A model generated the notes under the pieces. That model saw only the letters and a list, made by a program, of their open reading frames with translations. It did no database searches and was not told the DNA's origin. Below, in pieces: positions 36,361-49,043 of a stretch of 64,000 nt of DNA (position 1 is its first letter; every line of letters begins with the position of its first letter). Origin of the DNA: Nematostella vectensis (Eukaryota > Cnidaria > Anthozoa > Actiniaria > Edwardsiidae); the NCBI RefSeq assembly GCF_932526225.1, contig NC_064045.1:6678998-6742997 (forward strand), in the 5' to 3' direction. A program made the translations under genes and the position numbers.

Positions 36361-38384
36361 ATTATGACAGAGATTTATGTTTTGAGTATCGATAATCGGT
36401 TATCTTCGATCGTAGCCATCGGTGAAAAGTGATTCGCTTTCAAGTTTTTAACTTTGTCAATGAGTAACATTTGGAATTTATTTCGTGTACTTCGGATTTT
36501 TTCTTAAGCAAACTTGCAACGTTAAAAGCGACTTAATGGCATTCCGTTGATAAACAACCCGGTGGTTCAAAAGTGTGTGGTACTATTAATATTATCTTTA
36601 AACAAGCAACATTTATCTCTGAGATTTTGTGAATGTTGTACAATCTTATTTAAAAACAGCACACCTTTTTCCGATAAAAACCTCCTATATGTTTAAACAT
36701 AGATCGTCGTACCATTTTTACTGTCGAAAAGGTGAAATTTATCTAAAACTATATGCCATCAAATGTTCATTATCGACCATATTTTTTATTCATCAAAACT
36801 ACCTTTTCGATATATCATTACTATTTAGCAAGCTGTATATCGTTAAAATCGAATCAATAACGTTTGCACCACCGCGAAGACTGTTTTTATAGTTTGATAG
36901 CTTATACAGGGATCCCGTATTCGCTTATAATAGAATTGAACCTGATGAAATGGCAAATCATCCAGAAAAAAAACAATGCCTTTTGGACAACTAATAATTA
37001 ATTATTAAGGCTTTCAAGTAAACATAAAACACTTTATATGACGCTAGCTTTGACTAATTTTGAATCCTGAAAACTCTTATTTGCTTTATTTATTTGTTTA
37101 TTTTAGCGATAGAATGAGGCAATTTTTAATTGATTGGATTTCATAGTGATTCAAGCGGATGTACAATGCTACTTCTGTAATAGTGCATATTTCATTTGCA
37201 TAGATACTTTTTTCTGGGGGACGTCTTTGTCTTTTAACTTGCGATTTGCCCTACTTCATTTATGAATTTATGTGAAACTTATAAAATGATATTTTCTATA
37301 TCAGTATACTGCTCAATTTTGCCCCCCCCCCCCCCCCCCCCTCGTGAGTGAAGTAAATAATTAGGGGAAATACCTTGAATAAAGTCTCGAAAGTAAGACA
37401 GGAATTTGGGGAACCCGGCAAGGGAGCTAGAGTTTTTTAATACAGTATATATTTTTTTCAATTTCTGAAAATGAAAACTGCGTGATGGATGAGTTAATCT
37501 GCAAGTACCACGGTACCACGCGGTCTAGGTGTACAACCGTTCCAATATTAAACTAACATTGTTCAAAGACGCAACTTAACAAACTATCAGCATAATCCAT
37601 CCTTGGAGCGCTAGAACGTAGTAAGCAGTGTTTGTGTGTCAAGATTGAGATGGGTTGAGATTGCCTTGCCGTAATATGAAAAGTAAGAGTTGTCAGTAAA
37701 AACATGCCTGTCTCAAACAGGAATTATTGCTGTTTTCATCAATAATCGTCCCAGGATAACCGAAATTTAGATACTGTTCACCGTTTTCAAGACACTCATA
37801 TCATATCAGATATCAAGACACTCATATCATTTTCAGGATACTCATATCATATCATAAAGCTTTAAATGTACACGGCCGCCAAAGGATTTTACTTTGTTTA
37901 TCGGTGTAAAATATGGCTACCGACGCAATGCATGATGGGCAACGAAAAACGTGACCTAGTCGCTTGAAAGCTGAACATTTTCTGAACAACTTCTAACCAC
38001 ATATTTTATCAAACCCAGAGCAGCTCTTCGCCGACGTTGTACGCGTGAAGCTGTTACTGTAAGCATTGGCGTCTTTTTAGGAGCTCGTCACAATTGAGCG
38101 TTTTGGGTACATTCAGCGCGTACTTGAGTTATAAGAGTCAAATGAAATCGGTATCTTAAATGACCCATTGAGCACCTACATTGACATGTTTCTTGAATTG
38201 TTTCGCTCTAATAGGAGCTCTGTTATATATTCAGTGCGTATTTTTTGTATGCAGTATAGCGTACATTATAAAATGATTCATTTATGAGAAGATTGTAGTC
38301 GAAAATGACTGACTGACTGTTACTAATTGCAAACTCTGTTATCGAGAGCAGAAACGCATTTATTTACTTAGTACCTGGCAGTCA

Positions 38385-38470
38385 TTGCCATCCGCTTTTT
38401 TGTCAACATCTAAGTGTGAAGAAGCATTCATTCCATCGGCTGATTTGGGGAAGCGATTGTATTGTTTTAC
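38385..38470 (+). repeat. Repeat M fragment
   Basis: AGCATTCATTCCATCGGCTG and TTTGGGGAAGCGATTGTATT match the left part of the family. Confidence 0.5.
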
Positions 38471-39419
38471 TTGCGATTTAAAAAAGGACACAAACATTTA
38501 GAATGCAAATTTAACGCAAACGATGATTCCAAAAGAAGATTGCACAGGGAAAAAAAACATGTATGCACCAGAAAGGTAAAACAATATATATGCATGTAAT
38601 ACAGACAAACAAAGCATGCACGACAAGTCCTCTTCTCAAATCGCTTTAGACAACAACGCTGTGCATTCTGGGAAGTATTCAATCTGGGTGACATTCTATA
38701 ACTGCGAAAAACACCTGTTAAAAGGCTTTTATGAGAAACGTGTTGATCTGCTATGAATCTCTTATTGCCCTATAGCAAACACTTCAATTGGGCTTGTGTT
38801 TCGAGTATGATGGATAACTTAATTAGTATAATAAAGTTTTTATGAAGAAAAAGGAGACTCATATAAACATCAATTTACAAGAGCTTTTATGAGAGTTAGA
38901 TAAACAAAACACCATGAGTGTTTCAATGGGCACTATTCACGACCCTCTTCAAAAGAGCATTTATTTCGTCTTTTAGAAATAGAAATTAGAAGAGATATTG
39001 ACGAAAAAGTAATATAATTTCCTGTTAGCCTGAAGGGAGTGTGTATGTTTTTTGACGGGTAGGATTAATAAGTATCTTTTTCCTAAACTATGGAATCGCT
39101 GCGATTCAAGACACAATCCAAGATATCTAAGATAACACGGAAGGATGGACGGGGGGGGATGTTGGGCGGCAAGAGAAGAGCTAAACAACAAAAGAAGGGC
39201 GGGCTGGGGGGATGGCAAGACATAAGTTAACAGGGAAGGTGGGCTGGGAGAGATATGACATAAGCTAAAATGCAACAGGGAATGTCTTAAAATATCATAC
39301 GAAATGTTTGGCTGGAGACAACATTTTTCAACTTTTCATTTTGTATTTCTTGAGCGTGTGAAAGATGACAGCAATTTATATTCAAGAATTCAATACAGCA
39401 AAATATCCTAACACTAGTA

Positions 39420-39905
39420 TCTTGAAATCTCTTGAAAGAGGGGGCTAAAGGAGTAGGGGGAGGGGGGGGATAGAAGTGACCGGTGACCGGAGGAAGAGCC
39501 TAGAGAGGTGTGACCGGGGGCAATAGGGAATAGGAGTGACCGGTGACTGGTGGTTAGGGGATTAGAGTGATGTGACCGGGGGAGGGGGGAAGTGTGACCG
39601 TGAGAAGGAGACCAGTAGACAGGTGTGACCGGGTGGAGCGGGAGGGGAGTAGAGAGGTGTGACCGGGGGCAATAGGGAATAGGAGTGACCGGTGACTGGT
39701 GGTTAGGGGATTAGAGTGATGTGACCGGGGGAGGGGGGAAGTGTGACCGTGAGAAGGAGACCAGTAGACAGGTGTGACCGGGTGGAGCGGGAGGGGAGTA
39801 GAGAGGTGTGGCCGGGGGGATGGGGAATAGGAGTGACCGGGGGAGGATAGAGTACAGTGGTGTGACCGGTTGTCTGGGAGAAGAAGGGCGGTAGAAAGGT
39901 GTCGC
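39420..39905 (+). repeat. G-rich minisatellite with a 149-bp unit
   Basis: TGACCGGGGGCAATAGGGAA occurs at 39511 and 39660, and the block between is repeated almost exactly. Shorter GTGACCGG units run throughout. Many GGGG runs on the plus strand. Confidence 0.88.
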
Positions 39906-41814
39906 TGTGGGATGGGAGTTGAGAAGGTTGAAGTATGCGAGGCGATTACAAGTTTTCAGAATTCTGATATTATAATTGAACAGTTCTTTTTTTAAACTGT
40001 TTATAAGTGTAGTAGCCCCTTGAATTCTTTGAGCACTCTGTACATTTTGAATAAAATAACTGGAGGTTTTAGTCTGAAAATCATTATCTATTCATATGTT
40101 CATAAAGGAAAAATATATGAGCCATGTATGTACAGTTAAGTTGGTTTGGCTAAACAGGCTTCTTAAAATCATACGAAAATACTTAGCTTAATTGAATACG
40201 GGTGCTCTTACCTCACCAGATAGTAGATCGTTTAAGGCTTTTAAAACAAGTCGAATATTTGACAGGTTAATTGATCTGGCAATCCTTTTTGTTCCCTTCG
40301 TATTTGATTTATAAGGAATGAAACAAACTGCTGGAACACTGCTGGCAAAAATGCGCTTGCTTTTCATTTAAGCAAAGGTTGAGCTACTTAACACAGACTA
40401 AATTTAAGTATCATTCGGCTGTATGGTTTCCGTTGCAAAGTGTTTACCTTTATTACACATCAGCTCAACAAAATGCCGCTATGAGTTTTATTCACACCAC
40501 GCAGAGCAAACAAAGCTATACATACACCGTGACGTCACAACCTTTTCCTTTTTTGATGTCCAAATGAACCCTATATACTACTGTTTCGTGCGGCATTAAC
40601 GCAGCTTTTTCAGGTGCGAGCGAAGTGCTTGTCAGTAATCGCTATAAGCTTGAGAATTGGTAACGCGTTATGGATTTATTTAGCCTGTTGGAGTAGCCTT
40701 ACGGCAAATTTACAACTTAACAAATTAAAAATAATCAATTCTCGCAAAATGTGGCCGGCTATAACTTGAGGGGAAATGGAAGTGGAAGACTGTTCGATGA
40801 AGATTGCAAAACATCGTAAGTATAACTAGAAATAACCTGCTCATAAACTTTTCTGTAGGCATATGTGTTTCAGAAAAGCCTTTGTGCAAAGCGGTTCATT
40901 TGACAAATTTAATCTTACGGCATTTCTGAGCCATGATTTGTTTCCAACATGCATTTTTTAAAAATTTTGTTTTAGCTATTATCTACTTTTACTGTAAGTT
41001 ATTTTCTTGTATACCGTATATTCCAGTCAGTTTTACGCGATAGAAGATAAAAGTAACGCAAATTCCGATAAGTATTCTAGCCGGGGGTCGAATGAAATCT
41101 TTAAAAGCGTATAAAATGTGATACCGATAAAATAAAATCCTGAAATAAAAACAAATCGGTCAATCCTTCAGGTTTGTATATCAGATGAATCAATATCTGA
41201 TAAGAAGCCCTTTTATTCATTCTACAGAGCATTCAGGGTTTTTCCTGTGGTATACCAAAAAAGTAGGACTATGTCTCCATGCGATACCTCTCTATATGTT
41301 TTTTTTCTTGTTTATGTGCGTTCAGTTTATGCATAACGAACATGTGGTGTACAAATTACTACGCCCAGAGGTACGTTCTAATCTATCAGACTACTTTTCT
41401 GCAGACCGTCTAGACTTGAATAAAACAGAATAAATGATAAGGCATCATATCATATCAAGAATTCCTCCTGGGTTATTGATATTGAAGGAAAGACGGGTGC
41501 ATTGAGGTAATTTAAAGGTTTCAGCCCTTAGTATAACTCATAGAAAACCTAAATCGAATACAGGGTCTTTTAAGTCATGATCATTTAAAGCTTTGTGGGC
41601 TAGGATGAACCTATTGTAAGCGAAGACAAACAAAGCAGGATATCGCAAATGGATGAACTGGTTTACTTAAAGCTAAGTGATTAGTTTTTCTTCAGAAGTA
41701 AAACACGCGATATTTTCAGATTACGGCTAATTTTCAAATTATCAAAAAGGTAAATTAAAAAATAAGAAATTGTACGAGTGAGGTTACTGCTTAACAAGCT
41801 ATTATGCAACAGGG

Positions 41815-41962
41815 ACGTAGCCAGGGGGTGGTCAAGCCACCCCTTCTAGCAGCCAAAAATACAATAAATGTATGAGACATTATCTAAAACACAGGTGAAT
41901 ATGCCTTGAAAGGGTCTTTTGGGCCTCCTCCTGTTCAAAATCCTGGCTACGCCGCTGTGCTA
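41815..41962. repeat. Dispersed repeat with CGTAGCCAGG ends, copy 1
   Basis: Begins ACGTAGCCAGGGGGTGG and ends TCCTGGCTACGCCGC, a short inverted repeat. The same layout, including GGTCTTTTGGGCC, recurs at 52048-52178 in gene B intron 4. Confidence 0.65.
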
Positions 41963-42081
41963 TGTGATTATATTAACTTCGCCCTGGGGATTTGGTAAAA
42001 GAATTAGTTAAGTTTCAGCCTACACGCATGGAAGAAAATAAATGCGGAGAGAAAAATGAAAGCATATATATCTATAGGAGC

Positions 42082-42199
42082 AACTGCAGAATACCCGTCC
42101 ACAATGAGAGTTAACAATGAGACTTCACACCTCGATTTCTATAGAACAAGGCAGTAAATACAAGGAAAATGCAAATAAGTGGACGAGTATTCTGCAGTT
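42082..42199. mobile_element. Small foldback, about 118 bp
   Basis: AACTGCAGAATACCCGTCCAC at the left is mirrored by GGACGAGTATTCTGCAGTT at the right. It sits just upstream of the larger element at 42261. Confidence 0.65.
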
Positions 42200-42260
42200 T
42201 AGCCTATCTATATATGATACATATCGCTGAACGGGTGAAAGATCAGTGGCGGTTTGTTCG

Positions 42261-42554
42261 TTACTGTCGAATCCGTTGTTTTTTTTTTCAAATCATCGAT
42301 TTGTTTTTGTCTTTTGGGATTTTCCGTTCCGTCAGTTAAATTATTCTAAGCCAATCAGATTATTTCCATCTCTCACCTAGTGCAGTTGCTTGGCTTTCTG
42401 TCGCGACACTGTCTGGTTTTCGTCCAGAGTATAGCCAGGGGAATGCACAAAGCGAGACTCTGATTGGCTCAGAATGGTTTTACTGACGGAACAAAAAAAC
42501 AAAACAAATCGTGTTTTGAAAACGCGGATCTCGATACAACGGATTTGACAGTAA
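42261..42554. mobile_element. About 295-bp foldback element
   Basis: Ends TTACTGTCGAATCCGTTGT and ACAACGGATTTGACAGTAA are near-perfect inverted repeats. Inner arms CCGTCAGT and GAGCCAATCAGA also pair. It is a non-autonomous DNA element. Confidence 0.8.
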
Positions 42555-44054
42555 GGCTGTTACTAAAGACCGTTAGAATCCGCCATTTCAGAGAAAGGTG
42601 TAATTTTAGCAATATCAAACTACTGTAGTTATTACTTTTAACGACTATCATGCATCTGATCGGGAAGATTTGGGGAAAACCATTGGTTGCATTAGCTACA
42701 TCAAGCTAAGTCTACGATGAACTTAATATGACATTTGACACGAGATCAGACTCGGAATCGGGTCATTTTTGCACCGTTCAATCGACAACACTAAATTTTA
42801 TAACAACACATATAAAACAAATCTGCCCCATCCGACCTAATATCATGCTGAAAGTTAAAATCATTGCGTTTGTGTCCTTGCCTGTACAAAATTTAAATCG
42901 ATTTGAAGGAGATAGAAAACATAAGGCCGCGCTCGTGGGTGGGGGGAGGGGAGGGGGGGGGAAAGGGTCAAACCCATCGCCAACTCCAACAGAAGTTTTC
43001 TCAACGGATCGGTACGGGAATATTTTTAAATGACAAAATGAAGGCCCTTAATATAGTACTGGGTAAACACTTTGAATTTTAGCCTTCTTTTTAATTCCTT
43101 TCTAATTCATGAGCGCAGTTAGTCTCCGGTGATTAAAATCGACACGAATTCATTTATCATAAATACCGATTCTCTCTTCGTATTACTTATTCACATTCGA
43201 GGAAACTATGAAAAAAGATGAGAAATGGCAACGTTTTTGCGACCAAGTGAACTGTGACAAAGTGTATTTGAGTAGGCCGCTGATACTAGATCTGTGGTTT
43301 CTCCGTCTGTTATCGACATTAGTAATTTGCTTCAAACAAAGCATAAAGTGTGTATTTACGTGTTATATAACCCTTTTTCGCTTGCTTATCTGTTTGTGAT
43401 GGAGTAACCGCTGTCGGCAGTCTGTAGTAGTCCGTAGATTTTGTCAAATGACACTAGCATTAGTGTGTTGGCTCTGAGGGAAGGTCAAATTCACTTTGTA
43501 ATCTCTAGTAGGCGTGCAAAGGAGCATTCTCGTGCTGAAGGAAGGTAAACGTCATCTCTTTATTATTTTTTGTAGTCGTATAAAAGCTGTCGCCATTAAT
43601 ACTAGTTACTATTTGATGGGGGGGGGGGGGGGTCTAATCCCCCTCCAAAAAAACTGAACAAGGTTCTGGCCCTTAAAAATCGAGCAAGCAAAGTATGGCA
43701 GAAAAATATCGCCACATCCTTCGGGGAAAAAATCGAGTAGCAAAATTTTCCGAGAAAAAATTCGAGCAGAAAAAAGTTTGCGACTTCCCCCATCAAATAT
43801 TAAATGATCCGTTCCTTAGTACGTATGTATATCGATGAGGCTATCATAGTTTATTCTAACACGTATTACTTAGACTGGCCATATTTCTTGTGTTTCTTTT
43901 TGAAAAGAAAAAGTGTGATGTCAGCGATGAGCCTAAACGATGAAAATGTATGAATCTTTAATAGAAAAGTATTAGCAGCGTACTCGTCAACCCATACTAG
44001 TGATATATATCTACTCAAATAGCCCCAGTCCGATACACCTTTTTTATACTGTTT

Positions 44055-44165
44055 TGCCTAATTAAGATAAAAAATATCAAAGAAGCTTCCCAAAACCGGC
44101 CGATGGGAATGGATGGTTTATCAAACTTATTATTTTTCTAGGATGACAAATGGCGGCTGATAGCA
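44055..44165 (-). repeat. Repeat M, reverse copy
   Basis: GAAGCTTCCCAAAACCGGCC, GATGGGAATGGATGG and CTAGGATGACAAATGGCGGC match the reverse copy at 17700. Confidence 0.55.
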
Positions 44166-44184
44166 ATACCAACGGGCAAATGTA

Positions 44185-44320
44185 CCTAGGAATAGCTAGG
44201 GTGGGGGGGAGGGGTGCGGTGCGCAGTCATAGGCACATATATGGAAAAAGATACCTTAATAAGAAATTACCCACTGTTTGGCCGCCAAGGAAGGGGTGGG
44301 TTGGGGTACTAAAATTAAGA
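44185..44320. repeat. Repeat N copy
   Basis: GGGTGGGGGGGAGGGGTGCG, GCGCAGTCATAGGCACATAT and AATAAGAAATTACCCACTG match the family. Confidence 0.6.
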
Positions 44321-44559
44321 GTTTTAAATAGATTTCCCTTTCCTTCGTTGTTATCGGCCAACCTGGGTAATTTTCAATATGGCGTCTCCAGCCATATTGG
44401 TTGCGGTTATTTGCTCATTCCAAGAGTGTGATACAAGCGGTTTGACACGTCACGTGGCTGCTTTTTCAAAGTGGTTTCTTCTTTTGCCTATTTTCGTTTT
44501 ATTGTAAGATAATTAACATGTTTTACGGCCTTTTTTTGACAGAGGACTTTTCTTGTAGT

Positions 44560-44955
44560 TGTTGTGTGACATTTTTTCACTGGTTTCAGGGAAGCGTTAC
44601 GTGACCTTAATATTAACACTGTCGATATGCATGCTGTGTGACATTTCTTTGTCATGGATAACAGCGATAAGTGTTGTGTGAATTTTTGTGACGGTTGACT
44701 GTCGCGATAGGCGTTGTGTGACATTTATTTTGACATTATGTATGGTGTGACCTTTGACAGGTATTGTCATTTTTACAATTGTGGTAGATATAAGTGTTGT
44801 GGTGGCATTTATTTTGGACACTAATAACGTCTACATTATTTTTATTGTAACAGCTGCTTTATTTTTACACTGGTGGTGGCGATAAGTGTTGCGTGACACT
44901 TATTTCTACACTGTATCGAGGCGTTGTGTGGCATTTTGATACACGCTCCATAAGA
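44560..44955 (+). repeat. Degenerate GTTGTGTGACATTT repeat
   Basis: GTTGTGTGAC or close variants at irregular 40-70 base spacing, often preceded by CGATAAGT. Frames on the minus strand here are products of the repeat. Confidence 0.6.
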
Positions 44956-46322
44956 AGAAATATTTGCGTGACATAATTACATTGACATAACAACAAAAGA
45001 AAATCTCTTATCTGACTTATAGTAATCCCCAAACATTGCTCAGTGCCAACCGACAAGAGTCGAAGAAAAAAACCCAAACAAACGCTTCATGTGCCACAGG
45101 TTCATGCTGTGTATAAAAAGTTAAGAGTCTTCCCTTTCCATTAGCGAGAAAACTAGATAAGGAGAGAGATTCGAGAATTTAGAAAATTCCTTTTGTACAG
45201 TAATTGTAATCAAGGCGTTCATGGCAGTTTGTAAACAAGAGTTTGTTTTACTCTGCCTCTGAAACACCTCAAAATTAATTTTAATTTGAAAAGTCTTTTT
45301 TAAAAGTCAAATTGGTATTAGTTAGATTTTAAAATATTTTACGGCAAGTTGGACAACGTTTTACCGTTATAGCTAAGTCCTTTTCATAAGTAATCATGTA
45401 CTATACCTATATAAACAAATCAGTGTAGCTATTCACTGCTTGGATATACAAGCATCTGTTCTGGGGGTGATGCGTTTCGAATCGTCAATTACAAACTCAG
45501 TGATCGATTGTTCAAGAAAACTGGCTTTTTCACGGTGCGTAAACTTTACTCGAGTAGGCAAAGCAGAGTTACTATCACAGGTTTGGTAGTTGTAATTTGA
45601 TTTTGCTTATTTTTCTTTGCCTTTTTTCCAAAAAAGACAAACAGGAGGAAACGATAACACTATATCTTATTAGACGTGCTAATGATAAACTATACTATAA
45701 TCAAATAATGTATATCAGACCTCTATCTAGCAACCAATTTACACTTCAACCAATTTACACTTCTGTGGCCAAGGCAAACGGCCTTATTCTTTTCGATGTT
45801 TTACAATTAATTTGAAGCTTATCAAATACACGAGCCGACTTTGCTTACATTGGTGTTTCGTCTAATAATGTGATTGAAATTTCTAATCACTCTCGAAAGG
45901 AAAACCATCCATGCATTATTCCCTGCTTTAGCAATAAAATGGAGCCGTTCTTATTATATGCATGGTTAAATTTCAAAAAGAGGATTAATATTGCTCTACA
46001 AAAAAACATTCCTCGCGAATTTCAGGCAAAGAGTCTATGAAGTTTTCCCTGGGGTTATGCATCATGCATCATTCTATTACGATTTACCGATTGATCTAAA
46101 CGTAATCAAGAAATGTCTTCAAACTAGAACTTAGCGCTCCGAAGCGCTTAGAACAGCGATTATGAGCGCTATAGTGTTATCTATTATATTATAAAAAGTA
46201 CGCCGTTAAAATCCGACGTCTGTAAGTAGCTACCATTACATGTAATTGTTGGCGAGATGACTGGGCATTATGGCTAGAACGGGTGGCAACGATGCAATCT
46301 AAAACAAATTCAAGCAAACAAC

Positions 46323-46407
46323 TACCCTGGGTAACAGAGGCTCCGAGCTTCGCGGCTTCGCTCAAATCATTCTCGCCGCGAAGCTCGGAGCCTCTGGTAC
46401 CCAGGTT
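46323..46407. mobile_element. Short foldback family D, copy 2
   Basis: Ends TACCCTGGGTAACAGAGGCT and AGCCTCTGGTACCCAGG, with inner arms CGAGCTTCGCGGC/CCGCGAAGCTCG, so almost the whole 85 bases fold into one hairpin. Confidence 0.8.
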
Positions 46408-47228
46408 AGCAAACAACCGAGAATCGACCCACAAAAACCGCATACCCAGTCATTAAACGTGTGAATCACGCGAAATGGCGACCCATTTTGTGTAGGGTTA
46501 TTTGAATTGTACTGTGACAACATTATGAAGTAAACATAAGCAAGTGATACTAACATCCCATTTACTAAGAGGTGCGTATTATTAGAGGTCACCCAAACGG
46601 GTATGGAGATACATTTTATATCCGAAAGAAATTCAAGGTCTTTGTGCTTGTTTAACTGACTGGTACCAAGGCACATATTTCTTGTTTTGTTGTCAAACTA
46701 ATTCAACCTTAAGAAATTAGTTAATTAGTTAAGCGAAAAAAAAAATTGAAAACCTTTTCGGCTAGAAAATCACTTTGATAATTACCAAAATACAACGAGG
46801 AGAATCAGGATTCGCGAATAACGAGTGCCTTGGTTGTAAAAACTGTAATAATAAGGGTTGAAATTTAACTTACTTAAACTTATGGTAATTGAACTTAAAT
46901 ATGCAACAACGGCGATAACTAGGGCAATAAAATTACCTATACTTACTCAATCAGGTACAAACAGAAATAAACACATTTCTACAATAGCGAACAGGGAAAT
47001 GTGAGTTTGTACTCTTTTAGAACTTCCGTCCTTGTTAGATTGCAAAAATTTGAATTTCACGCCGTGGTTTGGTGAAGAAATTGGAAATCTATCAGACAGA
47101 ACGCATTTTTACGTATCAATTCCATTGTTTTCACTAATAATCGAGAATGGACTTACATCCAGCATCCTTACATGCAGCGCCAGCAATGCTTTGCAAGGGC
47201 GATGCAGCTATTTATATCTATATTTCCC

Positions 47229-47287
47229 CTATAAATCCCCTGATGAGTGGGCAACCACGAAACAGACCTGTAGGGAAACCTATGTAG
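47229..47287 (+). ncRNA. Type I hammerhead ribozyme motif
   Basis: All conserved core positions are present: CTGATGA (47240-47246) and GAAA (47259-47262). Stem II is GTGG/CCAC closed by a GCAA tetraloop (47247-47258). Stem III is ACAG/CTGT (47262-47265 with 47268-47271) around a two-base loop. The predicted cleavage base is A47272. Stem I is TCCC (47236-47239) with GGGA (47273-47276), then an internal loop, then an outer helix CTATA (47229-47233) with TGTAG (47283-47287, one G-U pair). Stem I is the open one, and stem III is very short. That form is known from animal retrozymes and Penelope-like retroelements. No reverse transcriptase frame is visible nearby and no second copy was found, so this is probably an isolated remnant. 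Confidence 0.75.
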
Positions 47288-49043
47288 TTTGTATTTTTCT
47301 CAAACCAACACTATACACCGCTCTACTTTCGAGTATTGAGCACTTTCTATGAAAGCCTTCAACCATCATTTCATTTTAAATCTATATTTCTATATTAGCG
47401 GGAGGCTAAATCCGACAGCTTGTCTGCCGTACCAGCAACGTGAGTAACCCTACTTATTCTAGGCAGTGGACATAGGTTTATTGCCAAGACAATGAATCTA
47501 ACTTTTTAGTTCCTTTTGAGTTTTTATGTGTTTTTTTTTTCACATTTTCGACAAATTGTTATGGCAATGGTATCAAATTTGCCCGAATTATCCCTTCGAG
47601 AGCTTTTTAGTTGAATTTGCAAATGTTCAGAGGGGAGGAGCAATATGTAAAACATATGGCGTAAACAAGTAATTACTACGAACCTTGCTTTGAAGTTATT
47701 TTTTTTATCAAATACATTGAATAGTCTTCCACTTTTGCATTATTTTAGTCGATCAAAGTTTGCTTAGGGTGATGATTACGTACTTAACTAAACATTAAAT
47801 GAATAGATGTGTTTTGATTATAGTTAGTTTAGAGAACACAGGTTTATTCTAAAAGCGACGGCAATTCCTCGAGAGGCCCCAATGTTGCCAGGTACTTACA
47901 ATCCAAGTGATTAACTTGAAATTCTCGTTATAATGCTAATTTGCACAGCAGGTTTTTTTTGTGTTTACCAGATAAAAAAACGGTAATTACAGAGGGTAAG
48001 CCTCATTGCAATACATTGGTCAACCATTGAACCCTTTTACTGTGTTTGCATTGAGCGAATATTTGGACAAGTGACCACAAAGTGTTTTTGTTTTGTTTTA
48101 TCGGCACTTCTTTAGCCTTACATAGCTATTCAATTTAACGATCAAACTTTCCCCTTGATCACTTTGTGGATACATTGGTTTTACTTGCGGTATTTTAACG
48201 CCTGCTTTATTCCCTCAATATATAACTGCGTTCTCACAATTCCAACCGTTCAATTCCAGCCTTTTTTCGTAAAACCACGACGTGAAAACCCCAAGTTTCA
48301 CGGTCATTTTAGGACGCGGACGTTTGCACTGTAAATTCCACGAACTACGTTCCCTACTGTAGAAATAATTTTCTTAGTTTATTTCTATCTATCTCTGTTT
48401 TGCTTATTCCATTGCAATTAAATTATTATTGAACGCCATGCGCAAAAACATCTTTTTCGACCGCGTTGTCCTAGCCGTCGTCGTCGTTGCTGAAGGTCTC
48501 TACAAGAGACCATGAGAGCTCAACGGTGCCTCGTCTCCATGCGCTCGCCCTATTCCCTCACGACATATCGAGCTTGGCTTTTCCCCAAATACCGTTGGAT
48601 TGTGTGTTAGAGCAAAGAAAGAGAGAGCAAGGAATTTGGGCTGACTTTTTCCAGAATTTCAGCCATAGCCTACAGAGTTTTTTGGTTCAGTTTAATTTTG
48701 AAACATTTGCAGGCTTTTTGACATTGTATGGTTCGGCACTTATATACATTTGCCTCAAGCATTTGCAGGCATAACAGGAAGGCTACCCAAGGGCTATGAA
48801 GTCCATCTTTTAAAACCGCTTCATTCTTTTCAAGGTCTCTGCACACACGAACTACATGCTAACTATGAAAAACAACGCAACGTACCGTGATTTCATGTCA
48901 AATACCGCTTCAAAATATCGGTTAAATATTGAATAGTTTCAGCTAGTTTGAGTTTAAACAAGTTTGTTAGTTTCTGCATTGGAGCCATTAAATGTAACTA
49001 ATTTAACAGAATGTTTTCCTTTTATTAGAATTCAAGCTTAAGG

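Larger units (their letters stand above)
34161..39419. other. No gene seen apart from the promoter-like segment at 36277
   Basis: Contains C20 runs at 34863 and 37322 and C-rich tracts around 35015-35300. No exon could be linked to the TATA segment. Confidence 0.55.
39906..44054. other. No gene seen; three repeat elements
   Basis: The elements at 41815, 42082 and 42261 are listed separately. There is a G15 run at 43618. The frame at 42728-43033 runs through a G-rich tract and has no motif. Confidence 0.55.
44956..49043. other. Upstream region of gene B; hammerhead motif only
   Basis: The ribozyme motif at 47229 and the foldback at 46323 are the only supported structures. The gene B promoter must lie at the right end but has no clear TATA box. 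Confidence 0.5.
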
